Assembly (NCBI GenBank): GCA_037139415.1 | Contig: JBAXGN010000018.1 | Location: 1 to 56,979 of the forward strand | From: Verrucomicrobiota bacterium | GTDB taxonomy: Bacteria; Verrucomicrobiota; Verrucomicrobiia; Limisphaerales; Fontisphaeraceae | Direction: 5' to 3' | DNA: 56,979 bases | In this document: in pieces, positions 1 to 7,878 of the stretch | Position numbering within the stretch: the stretch's first letter is position 1 | How the letters are laid out: each line of letters starts with the position of its first letter | Notes under the pieces: generated by a model | Databases searched by the model: none | What the model was told of the DNA's origin: nothing | What the model saw: only the letters and a program-made list of their open reading frames with translations | Position numbers and translations under genes: made by a program

Positions 1-107
1 GACTGAGGAAACATGGACCGCAAGGTTGCGTGCGCCTCAGTCCTACTCGACCGCGTGAGCAACTGAATTGCGGCCACCGCCCGCAGGTAGGTAACGGCCG
101 CAGTTGC
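1..107. other. Structured stretch with two stem-loops at the window edge
   Basis: Two consecutive inverted repeats are visible. GACTGAGG (1-8) pairs with CCTCAGTC (35-42) and encloses CGCAA/TTGCG (19-23 and 26-30). GCAACT plus GCGGCC (59-64 and 70-75) pairs with GGCCGC plus AGTTGC (96-107), with a 5-nt bulge. No convincing ORF covers the stretch. It could be the 3' part of a structured RNA that begins outside the window, or a palindromic repeat. It did not match my memory of RNase P RNA, tmRNA, SRP RNA or a tRNA. Strand and identity are unknown. Confidence 0.35.
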
Positions 108-218
108 TGCTCGCACTTCAATAATGGTGACCGACTGGCACGGACGCTGGCTCGGATTCCGGAAAAACAAAAAACCTTAACCAAATAAAGAAATTCGATT
201 ATGCAAAAAATAGAAAAC

Positions 219-551
219 ATGAAACTGCAAGTGCAAGCTCGCGGAATGCGTAACAATGGCGGTCTGGACTTGCTCATTGAGCAAAGCTTGAACGCGCTCC
301 ATCGGTTGATTCCCATCTCCACGGCGCGCGTGGTATTGGAACAACAGCGCGACACCTCGCCGGGTTATCGTGTCTTCGCGCACCTCGCCGTGCCGGGGCC
401 CGACGTCCATGCGGTGGCCAGTGACCATACGCTGCTGGCAGCGTGGCGCAAGCTGGCCGAAAACCTCACTCACCAGTTCCAACTGCGAACGGCCCGGCAA
501 CAACTCCGGCTAAAAGATCGGGGGCTCTGTCGTAAGAAGGCCGGCCAATAA
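219..551 (+). CDS. Short ribosome hibernation / sigma-54 modulation (HPF/RaiA-like) protein
   Basis: The 110-residue product has the size and beta-alpha-beta-beta-beta-alpha layout of short HPF/YfiA proteins: an initial strand (KLQVQARG), a helix containing ALHRL, three strands with VRV-type alternation, and a C-terminal helix (LLAAWRKLAENLTHQF). Such factors bind the 30S decoding centre in stationary phase and either form 100S dimers or silence 70S ribosomes. The long-form dimerisation domain is absent. I start at the ATG at 219, which fits the usual family N-terminus; an in-frame ATG at 201 would add six residues. No operon partner is evident. Family assignment rests on fold pattern and length. 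Confidence 0.65.
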   Translation: MKLQVQARGMRNNGGLDLLIEQSLNALHRLIPISTARVVLEQQRDTSPGYRVFAHLAVPGPDVHAVASDHTLLAAWRKLAENLTHQFQLRTARQQLRLKDRGLCRKKAGQ

Positions 552-723
552 TTCCAATGAGCTTTCAAGCTGAGGCTAAGGCGCACAGGATTTTGGGCGG
601 CTGGCGAGACGCGAGCGAGGCGCATACCCGCAGCGGTCTGTAACGAGCGAGCAACGAAGCCAGCAGCTCAAAAGACCAGCGAATTAGTCTCATCTTGATA
701 GCGATTTGGAATAAGATCAATAC

Positions 724-975
724 ATGAAAACGAAATTCATCCTGAAATCGCTGGCGGATTTGCCGGCGAACACCCTGGCGCTGGCCGCGTCTGTCCCGCT
801 GCGGGCCATCGAACTGACGAAACAAGTCTTGACCCCGCCCGTGCGGGCCACGCGCCGGCAAATTCGCGCGGCACGCCAGCGCTCCGTCAAATTCATCAAG
901 GACTTATCCGCCCGGGCCAACGCCCCGTTGAAACTAACCCAGAGTCGCATGGCGGGTGGTCGCATGGTGGATTGA
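724..975 (+). CDS. Small basic protein of unknown function upstream of the ExoD-like gene
   Basis: An 83-residue, strongly basic ORF whose stop codon lies immediately before the ATG at 976, so it could be translationally coupled to the ExoD-like gene. It is Ala/Arg-rich with a helix-prone middle, and has no signal peptide or known motif that I recognise. A longer opposite-strand frame also exists here. I favour this strand because the spacing to the next gene is exact. No strong ribosome binding site is visible. Confidence 0.4.
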   Translation: MKTKFILKSLADLPANTLALAASVPLRAIELTKQVLTPPVRATRRQIRAARQRSVKFIKDLSARANAPLKLTQSRMAGGRMVD

Positions 976-1707
976 ATGATTGAATCTGGCAATCCTGACG
1001 GCCTCAAAATCATGCCACTCATCCACCCTGAACCGTTACCGACGCCCGTCATCCCGGCGTTGCTAGCGCCCCTGCCGGCGGCGCTTACGGTGCCGTCCCG
1101 TTTTTCCCAGGATCTCCGGGATTTGGCGCAGCGCTTCGCCGACCGACCGGTGCGACTCTCCGAAATCCTCTCAGCCACGCAAGACCGGGGCTTCAACCTT
1201 TTGCTGCTGCTCATTGGGTTGCCGTTTCTTACGCCCATCCCGCTGCCGGGTCTTTCGACACCGTTCGGTTTAATGGTTTTGGCCATTGGCGCACGGCTGG
1301 CCTTGGGGCAACAGCCTTGGTTGCCGGAAAAACTCTTGCAGCGGGAATTGCCTGCCCGGTTTATCGCGCGGCTGCTGGCGACGGCCAGTCGGGTGGTGCG
1401 TTGGCTGGAATTCCTGCTCCGCCCGCGTTTGGATTTTTTGCATGGGCAGTGGATCTACCGGCGCATCGCCGGCACCCTTATCATGCTGTCGGGGTTATTC
1501 TTGCTGTTACCCCTTCCGATTCCACTGACCAACAGTTTCCCCGCGCTTACGGTGGTTCTGCTGGCCGCCGGGGCGATGGAGCGGGATGGGTTGTTCTTTT
1601 TGGCCGGCTGCGCCATGTTCACCGCGACCCTCGCCTATTTCGGGCTGCTCGCCTTTGGCGGTGTGCATCTCCTCGACAATCTATGGCGGACGATTTTCGG
1701 ATTATGA
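976..1707 (+). CDS. ExoD-family exopolysaccharide synthesis membrane protein
   Basis: The 243-residue product matches the ExoD family: a cytoplasmic N-terminal segment (DLAQRFADRPVRLSEIL), then hydrophobic segments rich in paired prolines (LPFLTPIPLPGLSTPFG near residue 80, and LLLPLPIPLTNSFPA near 180), and a last membrane span near 200-220. ExoD affects exopolysaccharide production and alkali tolerance in rhizobia; its biochemical role is unknown. An alternative ATG at 1012 removes 12 poorly conserved residues and may be the true start. The gene directly abuts a small upstream ORF. Confidence 0.8.
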   Translation: MIESGNPDGLKIMPLIHPEPLPTPVIPALLAPLPAALTVPSRFSQDLRDLAQRFADRPVRLSEILSATQDRGFNLLLLLIGLPFLTPIPLPGLSTPFGLMVLAIGARLALGQQPWLPEKLLQRELPARFIARLLATASRVVRWLEFLLRPRLDFLHGQWIYRRIAGTLIMLSGLFLLLPLPIPLTNSFPALTVVLLAAGAMERDGLFFLAGCAMFTATLAYFGLLAFGGVHLLDNLWRTIFGL

Positions 1708-1778
1708 AATCAAAACTCCCCGATTCTTCTCGCTCCGCGCCAGAAGCACAACCGTGATGGTGTCGATCCACTCGACGG

Positions 1779-1795
1779 GCAGGGCTGCATCAAGC
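1779..1795 (+). repeat. 17-nt fragment of the ~100-bp dispersed repeat
   Basis: This stretch is identical to the end of the long repeat found at 1905-2005 (inverted) and 51697-51798. A 17-nt exact match in a short gap is unlikely by chance, so it is probably a truncated third copy just downstream of the ExoD-like gene. Confidence 0.5.
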
Positions 1796-1904
1796 TCGGT
1801 TTGGTTCAAGCTGGAAGCGGCTGTTCAGGTGTTCCCATGGCAGCGGGATTACTCGAAATAAAGTGAAGCGATTAAGCCGATTCCCTCAGCCGGATGATGA
1901 AAAT

Positions 1905-2005
1905 CCTCTCCCCGAGGGAGAGGAAAGAGGTGAGGGGGTACGGAACCACAGGCCCTCTCACCGCGTATTATTCGTAACGCACCAACGCGCTTGATGCAGC
2001 CCTGC
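1905..2005 (-). repeat. ~100-bp dispersed repeat, copy 1
   Basis: On the minus strand this is nearly identical to 51697-51798. It consists of a unique-looking part (GCAGGGCTGCATCAAGCG, then GTTGGTGCGTTACGAATAA) and a palindromic tail, CCTCTCCC/GGGAGAGG, preceded by CCCCTCACCTCTTT. It overlaps the 3' end of the membrane gene at 1968-4178 and supplies that gene's last codons and stop. It is REP- or MITE-like; no coding function is apparent. Confidence 0.85.
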
Positions 2006-4178
2006 TCACCGGGCCGGCCAGCAGAGCCACGAGCGCATAGCACCCGGCTGCGGCCAGCGCGACGGCCAGGGTGCTGACGAATGCGGCCAGTAGGACGGCC
2101 GCGCCACCGCCAACGACGGCACCGAGGCCGTCAACGGCATAGAGCGCCGCGCGATCCTGCCCGTCCGCGCCGCCCGCCTGTTGCAGGAGCGCCGGAAAGC
2201 ACGGCCCGACCACTAACCCCAGCGGTAGGACCAGCAGCGCGACCCACAAGTGCGCCAGCGCCGGGGGCGTCGCGATGGCTAGGGGTGCCGTCGGGCCCAC
2301 GAGCCCCAACCCTAGTAGCGCGACCACCGCGCACAGCGCAGCTCCCCGCAGAACCGCGCCCGAACTCCACGGCAGCCGCAGGGCGAGCAACGCGCCGAGC
2401 GCCGACGCGGCGAGCAACCCACCCACGGTCCACGCGACCGCGAGCGGCGGGAATCCGAGCAGGAACTGCGCGTCGGCGAGCAGGGCTGCCTGGGCCAGCA
2501 TCAGCCCGGCGCCAAGCAACATGGCCAGCAGCAGGCTGCGGCGCGCCAGCGGCTGGCTTCGGCGGTGTGGCCGGACGAACAGGCGCCAGATCGCCAGCAA
2601 CGCGCCCAGCGCCAGCACGGCGTAGAGGGCAACCAAAATCGGATGGGGCTCGTAGAAAAACGGCCGTGCGTCCGTCGGCACGCCGAAAGCCCCCGGCCGC
2701 GGCTCCGCCGTCCGCAGCCGGGCGCCCACCGCCGCGGCGCTGGCGGCGAGGGCGGCGCGCTCGCCGGCTGTGAACGGGACGGCGCGCGCGAGCAGAAGCT
2801 GGGAGAACGGATTGCGCTCCTGATCCGGCAGCGCCAGGACCACCAGGTGCTCCGCCACGGATGCCGCGGCCACGCCGCGGGCCACCAACGCCGAGGTCAG
2901 CGTGGCGATCGTGCGATCGGCGATCTCCGGCGTGTTCTGCACCACCGCCAGCGTGCCGCCCGGAGACAGATGTTCGAAGTAGCCCAGCACCGCCTCGCGC
3001 GTCATCACCCAGTTCTGGACGCCCGCGAGCGAGTGCAGGACCGCCGGGTCGGTCTGCATCAGCGACAATTGCACCAGATCCCATTGCGCGGTGCTGGCGC
3101 GCAGGAAGCGGCGGGCCTCGTCGGCGTGCACGCGCACCTCCGGACGGTCGTAAACCCGGCCGCAGAACGCGCCCAGTTCGCGCACAAACGAAAGCATCGC
3201 GGCGTTGACCTCCACCGCGTCAATCTCGGACGCGCCCCCTTGCAGCGCCATCGCCACATCGTAGCCGCCGCCCGCGCCCAGCACCAGCACCCGCGCCCGA
3301 TGCAGCGCCCCAAACGGCAGGCGCTTCAGGCGCGCCAGTGTGTTGGCCTCCGCATCAGGGAACTCCGGTGCGCGCCCATCCCAGCGCACGACGCGCGCCA
3401 CGTACATGCGATCGGTGTAGAGGTAGCGCACCCACCGCTCGTCAGTCTGCACGAGGTCCGTGCGCGCGTAGCTATCCGTGCGCGTGCGCACCACCTGGCC
3501 GTGCCGCGCGAGGGTCTGCTCGACCAGGTGCGAGCGAGCGCCGGGCGTGGCCAGCGGGTCTAGGCACAGGAGCCCCCCTGGCGTAGCGAGCTGCGCGGGC
3601 AGCAGAACCACCAGCGGCGCGAGCAGCCAGAGCGGCCGGCGGTTCCGCGCCGCTGGCAGGAGCGCCAGCGCCGCCGGCACGAGCAACGCCAGCGCCAGGA
3701 ATGCCGCAGCGACATCTCCAAACGTCGTGAGTAGCCATGGCCCGAGGAAAGCCCCGCTGGCCCCGCCAAGCGCCTCCAACGCGAACACCGTCGAGGGTGC
3801 CGGCGACAGGCGATAGGCCCCGGCGGCGAAGGCCCCGGCGAGGAAGAACGGCCCGGCGAACGCACCAGCCAGAAAGAGGAACGGCGCGTTCACGGCGCAG
3901 ACCATGGCGACCACGCCCGAGAATGCGCCCAGCGCCGTGAGCCAGAGCAACAGTTGCCCGGACACCGGCCGCACCGCCGCCCACCGATGCAGGAAGGCGG
4001 CCCCCAGCCCCAACACCGCCAGACAGCCCGCGAGCAGCAGCGCGGTCAGGTGGGTGAAGAAGAACGCCGAGGTGATCCGCGTGAGCACCACCTCGAAGGC
4101 CAGCAAGGAGGCCGCGCTGCACAGCACGGCCAAGCCAAGGGCACGCTGAGTCACTGGTGGCACTTCTGGGAATTTCAT
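1968..4178 (-). CDS. Polytopic membrane protein with spermidine-synthase-like SAM-binding domain
   Basis: About 735 residues. The N-terminal third has roughly seven hydrophobic spans, the middle holds a soluble Rossmann methyltransferase-like domain, and the C-terminus has another group of spans. The central domain has the nucleotide loop VLVLGAGGGYD, then an acidic strand end (IDAVEVN) and VHADEARRFL, as in polyamine aminopropyltransferases fused to membrane segments. The aminopropyl-transfer activity of such fusions is usually unproven. GC is strikingly high, near 70% by eye, unlike the gene at 5.6 kb, which suggests transfer or strong compositional bias. The last dozen codons, including the stop, lie in a dispersed repeat, so the native C-terminus may have been replaced. 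I start at the ATG at 4178; one at 4214 is possible. Confidence 0.8.
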   Translation of the reverse strand: MKFPEVPPVTQRALGLAVLCSAASLLAFEVVLTRITSAFFFTHLTALLLAGCLAVLGLGAAFLHRWAAVRPVSGQLLLWLTALGAFSGVVAMVCAVNAPFLFLAGAFAGPFFLAGAFAAGAYRLSPAPSTVFALEALGGASGAFLGPWLLTTFGDVAAAFLALALLVPAALALLPAARNRRPLWLLAPLVVLLPAQLATPGGLLCLDPLATPGARSHLVEQTLARHGQVVRTRTDSYARTDLVQTDERWVRYLYTDRMYVARVVRWDGRAPEFPDAEANTLARLKRLPFGALHRARVLVLGAGGGYDVAMALQGGASEIDAVEVNAAMLSFVRELGAFCGRVYDRPEVRVHADEARRFLRASTAQWDLVQLSLMQTDPAVLHSLAGVQNWVMTREAVLGYFEHLSPGGTLAVVQNTPEIADRTIATLTSALVARGVAAASVAEHLVVLALPDQERNPFSQLLLARAVPFTAGERAALAASAAAVGARLRTAEPRPGAFGVPTDARPFFYEPHPILVALYAVLALGALLAIWRLFVRPHRRSQPLARRSLLLAMLLGAGLMLAQAALLADAQFLLGFPPLAVAWTVGGLLAASALGALLALRLPWSSGAVLRGAALCAVVALLGLGLVGPTAPLAIATPPALAHLWVALLVLPLGLVVGPCFPALLQQAGGADGQDRAALYAVDGLGAVVGGGAAVLLAAFVSTLAVALAAAGCYALVALLAGPVSRAASSALVRYE

Positions 4179-4244
4179 GGAGTGCGGACCGTCCAAATTA
4201 AAAGTTAGCCCCATTTGTTTTTGGTGTGATCGATGCAGTCGCTT

Positions 4245-5222
4245 TCATAAAGCCCCCATCTTGGGTGGCGCCTCTGGCGCTCGCGGCCACTGCTCCGGGC
4301 CGGGCGCCCAATGGCCAGGACCAAGGAAGTCGCCCATGAGGTCGCCTAGACTTAAGTCAAACACCCGCCAGCAAGCCTCTTCACCCGCATCGCTAAAATG
4401 CGCAACGTTGACGAACACAGCCATTTGCATTTCTGAAGGATGGAGATCCTCCTGAATCTTGCGCAGCAACACTTGGGCCAGGTGGTAGCTTAATTCCTGG
4501 GCTTTGGGCTCGTCGTAAGTCGTCCCTGACCAGAATTGCTGGATGTTTTTTTCGTTCCAGCAAGCCCGGTGGCGGTCGAGCAACTCGGCGTTGAGTTTGA
4601 AGGGGCGGTTCTCCATCGCCATGGCCAGCGCCTCATTGAGCCAGACCGGCAAACAGAGGTGAGATACCATCGAGTGGGCCAATTCATGGCGTAGGATCGC
4701 CTGATACGGTGTCCGGGGCCTTTCGACAAAGGCCAGGTGGTCATAACCGCCGCTGGCGATGAAAATCCCGCCCGAGAGGGCATGCTCCCCGTCTTTGTAA
4801 AAGTGGCTGATGTACTGGTAATAGTCCTGCTCGCCGGCAAACATGAAGATCACGCACTTGCCGTAGCCCCAACTCTTTGCAATGCCTTTGAGGCGATTCA
4901 GGATGTCTTTCCGGGCCGACTCGCAGAAGTGGCACATCGCTTCAACTTTTTCCTCCGACTCCGGACTCAGTAAAATGGAATTGTCAGTTTGGTGCAAATA
5001 GAACTCGCCTTTGGCTTTTTCAACCACCAACTCCACCCAATGCAGCGCCGCTTCCGTGAACCACTCATCCCATTCCTCCCGTGGAAACCGGCTCTCGACC
5101 TGTTCGGCAATCGCTTTCCAATCTGGATGACAGAACCCATCCGTCTCTGGGAAAAGCCGGGCAATGCTGTCGAGAAACTCGCTCACCTGATAGGAATTTG
5201 CTTTATGGCACCCTGGATGCAT
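4245..5222 (-). CDS. HExxH metallopeptidase-like protein (gluzincin pattern)
   Basis: The 325-residue product carries HELAH at residues 179-183 and NEALA at 196-200, the zinc-binding and third-ligand arrangement of gluzincin 'peptidase MA-like' domains. Residues 128-165 (GEQDYYQYI... GGIFIASGG) resemble the beta-hairpin edge before the active helix in that group. There is no signal peptide, so it is probably cytoplasmic or starts elsewhere. The substrate is unknown. The region upstream holds a copy of the promoter/leader cassette, whose 36-codon leader ORF (5183-5293) overlaps this start by 40 nt in another frame, which hints at translational coupling. Confidence 0.7.
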   Translation of the reverse strand: MHPGCHKANSYQVSEFLDSIARLFPETDGFCHPDWKAIAEQVESRFPREEWDEWFTEAALHWVELVVEKAKGEFYLHQTDNSILLSPESEEKVEAMCHFCESARKDILNRLKGIAKSWGYGKCVIFMFAGEQDYYQYISHFYKDGEHALSGGIFIASGGYDHLAFVERPRTPYQAILRHELAHSMVSHLCLPVWLNEALAMAMENRPFKLNAELLDRHRACWNEKNIQQFWSGTTYDEPKAQELSYHLAQVLLRKIQEDLHPSEMQMAVFVNVAHFSDAGEEACWRVFDLSLGDLMGDFLGPGHWAPGPEQWPRAPEAPPKMGAL

Positions 5223-5224
5223 AC

Positions 5225-5329
5225 GCTTGTCGCGTTGCGATAAGAGAGCATTACTTCTGGCTCGCCATCATATATTATGCAGCGTGTGCGCATGAGTGGG
5301 AGTTTTACGCCAATGTAGATACGGGGCAA
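5225..5329 (-). promoter_or_regulatory. Promoter/leader cassette, copy A (HExxH peptidase gene)
   Basis: Minus strand: -35 TTGCCC (5329-5324), 16-nt spacer, -10-like TAAAAC (5307-5302), then an ATG 8 nt later (5293-5291) opening a 36-codon ORF that ends at 5183. The conserved box lies at 5256-5225 and contains AATGCTCTC and TCGC-AAC-GCGA. The box arms differ from the usual CCGC/GCGG, but the change keeps them complementary. Aligned by eye with copies B to G. Confidence 0.6.
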
Positions 5330-5504
5330 GCGTGAATTTTGAGCGGGGAGAAAGGCAACTGGTGGGTGCCGAGGGGACAGATGGGACGCATGTGGAAAAG
5401 AGGAAGATTCGCGCGGGTTCGCGTGAGCAGCGGGCAGTTGTTATAGTCTGAACGGCCCCTTTTCCCTTTCGTTTTTTCAAGCGAAAAATTCCGTTGTCTC
5501 AATC

Positions 5505-5542
5505 TTGACTGAAACATCTTAGTGAAGTATACTCCTACGATG
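5505..5542 (+). promoter_or_regulatory. Near-consensus sigma-70 promoter with leaderless ATG
   Basis: TTGACT (5505-5510), a 17-nt spacer and TATACT (5528-5533) form the best match to the housekeeping promoter consensus in the window. An ATG follows only 6 nt later (5540) and is in frame with the Calx-beta protein. Any start upstream of 5540 would precede the transcript. The spacing equals that seen in the cassette promoters. Confidence 0.75.
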
Positions 5543-5635
5543 AGCACTGAACAAAGGCGTGGCTTAGGCGGTTGCATCGCGTCTGGTAAGGAAAAGGTAT
5601 TTTCGCGTGTCAACGTCCATACAATGGTGTTTCCA

Positions 5636-7387
5636 ATGAACCGTGAGAACCGATTAAGGCCGGTTTTCTGGATGGTATTAGTGCTCTTGAGCTCTCTTGG
5701 TCAGGGCAAGGCCGCTACCGCAAGTTGGGTTAAACCATCGCATCACTATCTGGCCTATGGCACTAATACTACCATCAAACTTGTGGCTTGGGTGGGAGCA
5801 ACATATGGAGCAACGGTCACGGATGTTTCCTTTTACAAGGCATCCCAATTATTAGGCAGTGGACGTCCAATCACACAGGATGATCCAGAATCCATTTTTA
5901 TCTATAACTATGCGACCACGAATTTATCGAATATGTACATTTATTCGGTGAGCAACCTGCCGCTCGGGCGGGTAAATTTTACTTGCCAAGTAACCGATTC
6001 TTATGGAGCACAAGTGATGAGTCCTAACCGCACTATTGACATCACCAGCAACGCACCACCTTACGTCGTAAGCGCCTTTGGGGTGGTCACCCGCGCTTCC
6101 GAAGACGGTGATTCCGGGATGGTGATTTTATGGCGGGACCGGGTGACGGACGAACCCCTGGTGGTTTATCCATATCAATGGATCGGTGGAAACGCTGCAG
6201 TCAGTGGTGTGAATTTTGTCCCGTTACCGGAAAGCGTGATTATTCCAGCCGGGAGTGATCGAGTCCAAATGCCAATTATTCCATTGGATGACAATGCCTG
6301 GGAGCCGATAAAATATGTAGCAGTCAATATCGCTATCCCCTCCAATTGCCCTGGTGTTTCCGCCTGTTATGGAGTGGATAGCCAATCCTCTTCGAGCATT
6401 CGTATTTACAATAATGATCCCACCGTGCCACCGCAAAGCACGGTGGATTTACCCACAAACAATGCCTGGTTTAATACCAACCAGATAATCGCAATCAGAG
6501 GGCGTGCATGGGATGAGGATGATCGGGTTAGCGCTTATCGGCTCATGGTCAATGGCACCCTGGGCTCAACCATCAACAATACGAACCTGCTTGTCAGCAC
6601 GGCGAACAACATCGTGACCAATGAATTTCAGATTACGTGGAGCAACGCTGTTTCGGGCCAATACATGATCCAAGTGCGGGTGGAGGACACGCGTTCTGGT
6701 TATGGTACGTCTGCACCCGTATATGTGAACATCGGCTCTTATACCAATCCGCCAGCCATCCAAAATACCAATTTACCGCTGGTGTGCATTCGTGCGGTGG
6801 ATGCGTTTGCGTGCAAAGGAACCAATCGCGCCATTGTCACCTGCGGTTTTGTGGGAACCAACTGGCAATATTATATCGTAAATGGTACGAATACCGCGGC
6901 GTTCATGATCAGTCGGTCAGAAGGCGATTTGGCGGCTGAGCTACCTGTGGTTCTCAATATCAGCGGCACCGCCAGTAATGGCGTGGATTATGAGTGGTTA
7001 ACAAATCAGATCGTTATTCCGGCGGAACAAAATTCCGTGAGAATAACTGTCCGGCCGATGAACGACGGGGTAAGCGCGCCTACGGAAACGGTGATCCTCC
7101 AACTGCAAACCAATTCCAGTACCTCATATCGTTTAGGCAATCCAAGTCTGGCAGTGGCAACTATTGCCGATAATGACCAAATTTGCCGATCAAGCCGTTT
7201 GCCCGAAGGTTATTTTAACCTCCAACTGTCCCAAACCAATTTTACCGATGTCCGGATTGAGGCCAGCGATGACCTGATTAAGTGGACCATTCTCGGTACC
7301 AACGGTCCAGATGTTGGAGTGCATCACGTGGATATCGACACACTTAAAAAAGCACGACGGTTTTACCGGGTCATCCGGATAAATTAA
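5636..7387 (+). CDS. Secreted Calx-beta domain protein
   Basis: The chosen start (5636) gives 583 residues with a signal peptide (WMVLVLLSSLGQGKA). An in-frame ATG at 5540, 6 nt after a strong -10 box, would add 32 residues and may be the leaderless start. Two Calx-beta-like repeats are visible. The first contains ASEDGDSGMV and VNFVPLPESVIIPAGSD; the second contains SRSEGD and SNGVDYEWL, then IVIPAEQNSVRI. Between them sits an Ig/cadherin-like segment. The C-terminus (VRIEASDDLIKW ... ARRFYRVIRIN) is the short module common at the end of verrucomicrobial secreted proteins. Probably a surface or extracellular adhesion-type protein; the ligand is unknown. It is transcribed away from the peptidase gene. 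Confidence 0.75.
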   Translation: MNRENRLRPVFWMVLVLLSSLGQGKAATASWVKPSHHYLAYGTNTTIKLVAWVGATYGATVTDVSFYKASQLLGSGRPITQDDPESIFIYNYATTNLSNMYIYSVSNLPLGRVNFTCQVTDSYGAQVMSPNRTIDITSNAPPYVVSAFGVVTRASEDGDSGMVILWRDRVTDEPLVVYPYQWIGGNAAVSGVNFVPLPESVIIPAGSDRVQMPIIPLDDNAWEPIKYVAVNIAIPSNCPGVSACYGVDSQSSSSIRIYNNDPTVPPQSTVDLPTNNAWFNTNQIIAIRGRAWDEDDRVSAYRLMVNGTLGSTINNTNLLVSTANNIVTNEFQITWSNAVSGQYMIQVRVEDTRSGYGTSAPVYVNIGSYTNPPAIQNTNLPLVCIRAVDAFACKGTNRAIVTCGFVGTNWQYYIVNGTNTAAFMISRSEGDLAAELPVVLNISGTASNGVDYEWLTNQIVIPAEQNSVRITVRPMNDGVSAPTETVILQLQTNSSTSYRLGNPSLAVATIADNDQICRSSRLPEGYFNLQLSQTNFTDVRIEASDDLIKWTILGTNGPDVGVHHVDIDTLKKARRFYRVIRIN

Positions 7388-7489
7388 TTGTAAAATACCT
7401 CCTATATGTTCCATGGCTTGATGAAATTTTTGGGTACCACTCTGGGAATGAATGCACTGACAGGAAAAGGGGTCAGACCCGAATGGCGC

Positions 7490-7825
7490 TTAGATAAGGC
7501 CTAAAACTTTCTTGCTTAGGCGTTTACGGCGAGGCGGGTTGGGGATGGTTTGGAACAGCACCTGGCGTGACACGCGTTGCATCTCCTTGAGGATTGCTTG
7601 GACCTCCCGCCAGTTGGCGATAGCGGTTTGCAGCCAGGCGTATTGGGCTTGCGACAAGGCCACACTCACCGTCTTGGCCCGCACCTTGCGGGTCCATTGG
7701 TAATGCGGGCCGCCCGCGCCCGGCCCCCGGTCCTGCGCGTAGCCTTCACTGATCCATCCCACGTCGCCCAACCGCGTCCGCAACCGGGCATACTTCCGTT
7801 CCAGGTCCGCCACTGTTTGTTTCAT
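7490..7825 (-). CDS. IS-associated small helical protein of unknown function
   Basis: The 111-residue product is basic and helical, with a central segment YQWTRKVRAKTVSVALS and a helix ending VQAILKEM. I recall such a short 'WTRKV...KTV' protein (DUF6788-like) as common near mobile elements in PVC bacteria, but the assignment is tentative. It lies within the IS terminal repeats, is divergent from the transposase, and shares a 53-nt intergenic region with it. Its TAA stop is formed by the left inverted repeat. It could regulate transposition or simply be a passenger. Confidence 0.65.
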   Translation of the reverse strand: MKQTVADLERKYARLRTRLGDVGWISEGYAQDRGPGAGGPHYQWTRKVRAKTVSVALSQAQYAWLQTAIANWREVQAILKEMQRVSRQVLFQTIPNPPRRKRLSKKVLGLI

Positions 7826-7878
7826 GCCAATAAGTCTAGCAGGCCTGTCAATAAGGCGGTATATATACCGCTTTATTT

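Noticed and set aside
2081-3563. Several long plus-strand frames, Arg/Pro/Ala-rich
   Set aside because: Shadows of the GC-rich membrane gene on the minus strand; their composition is that of antisense frames.
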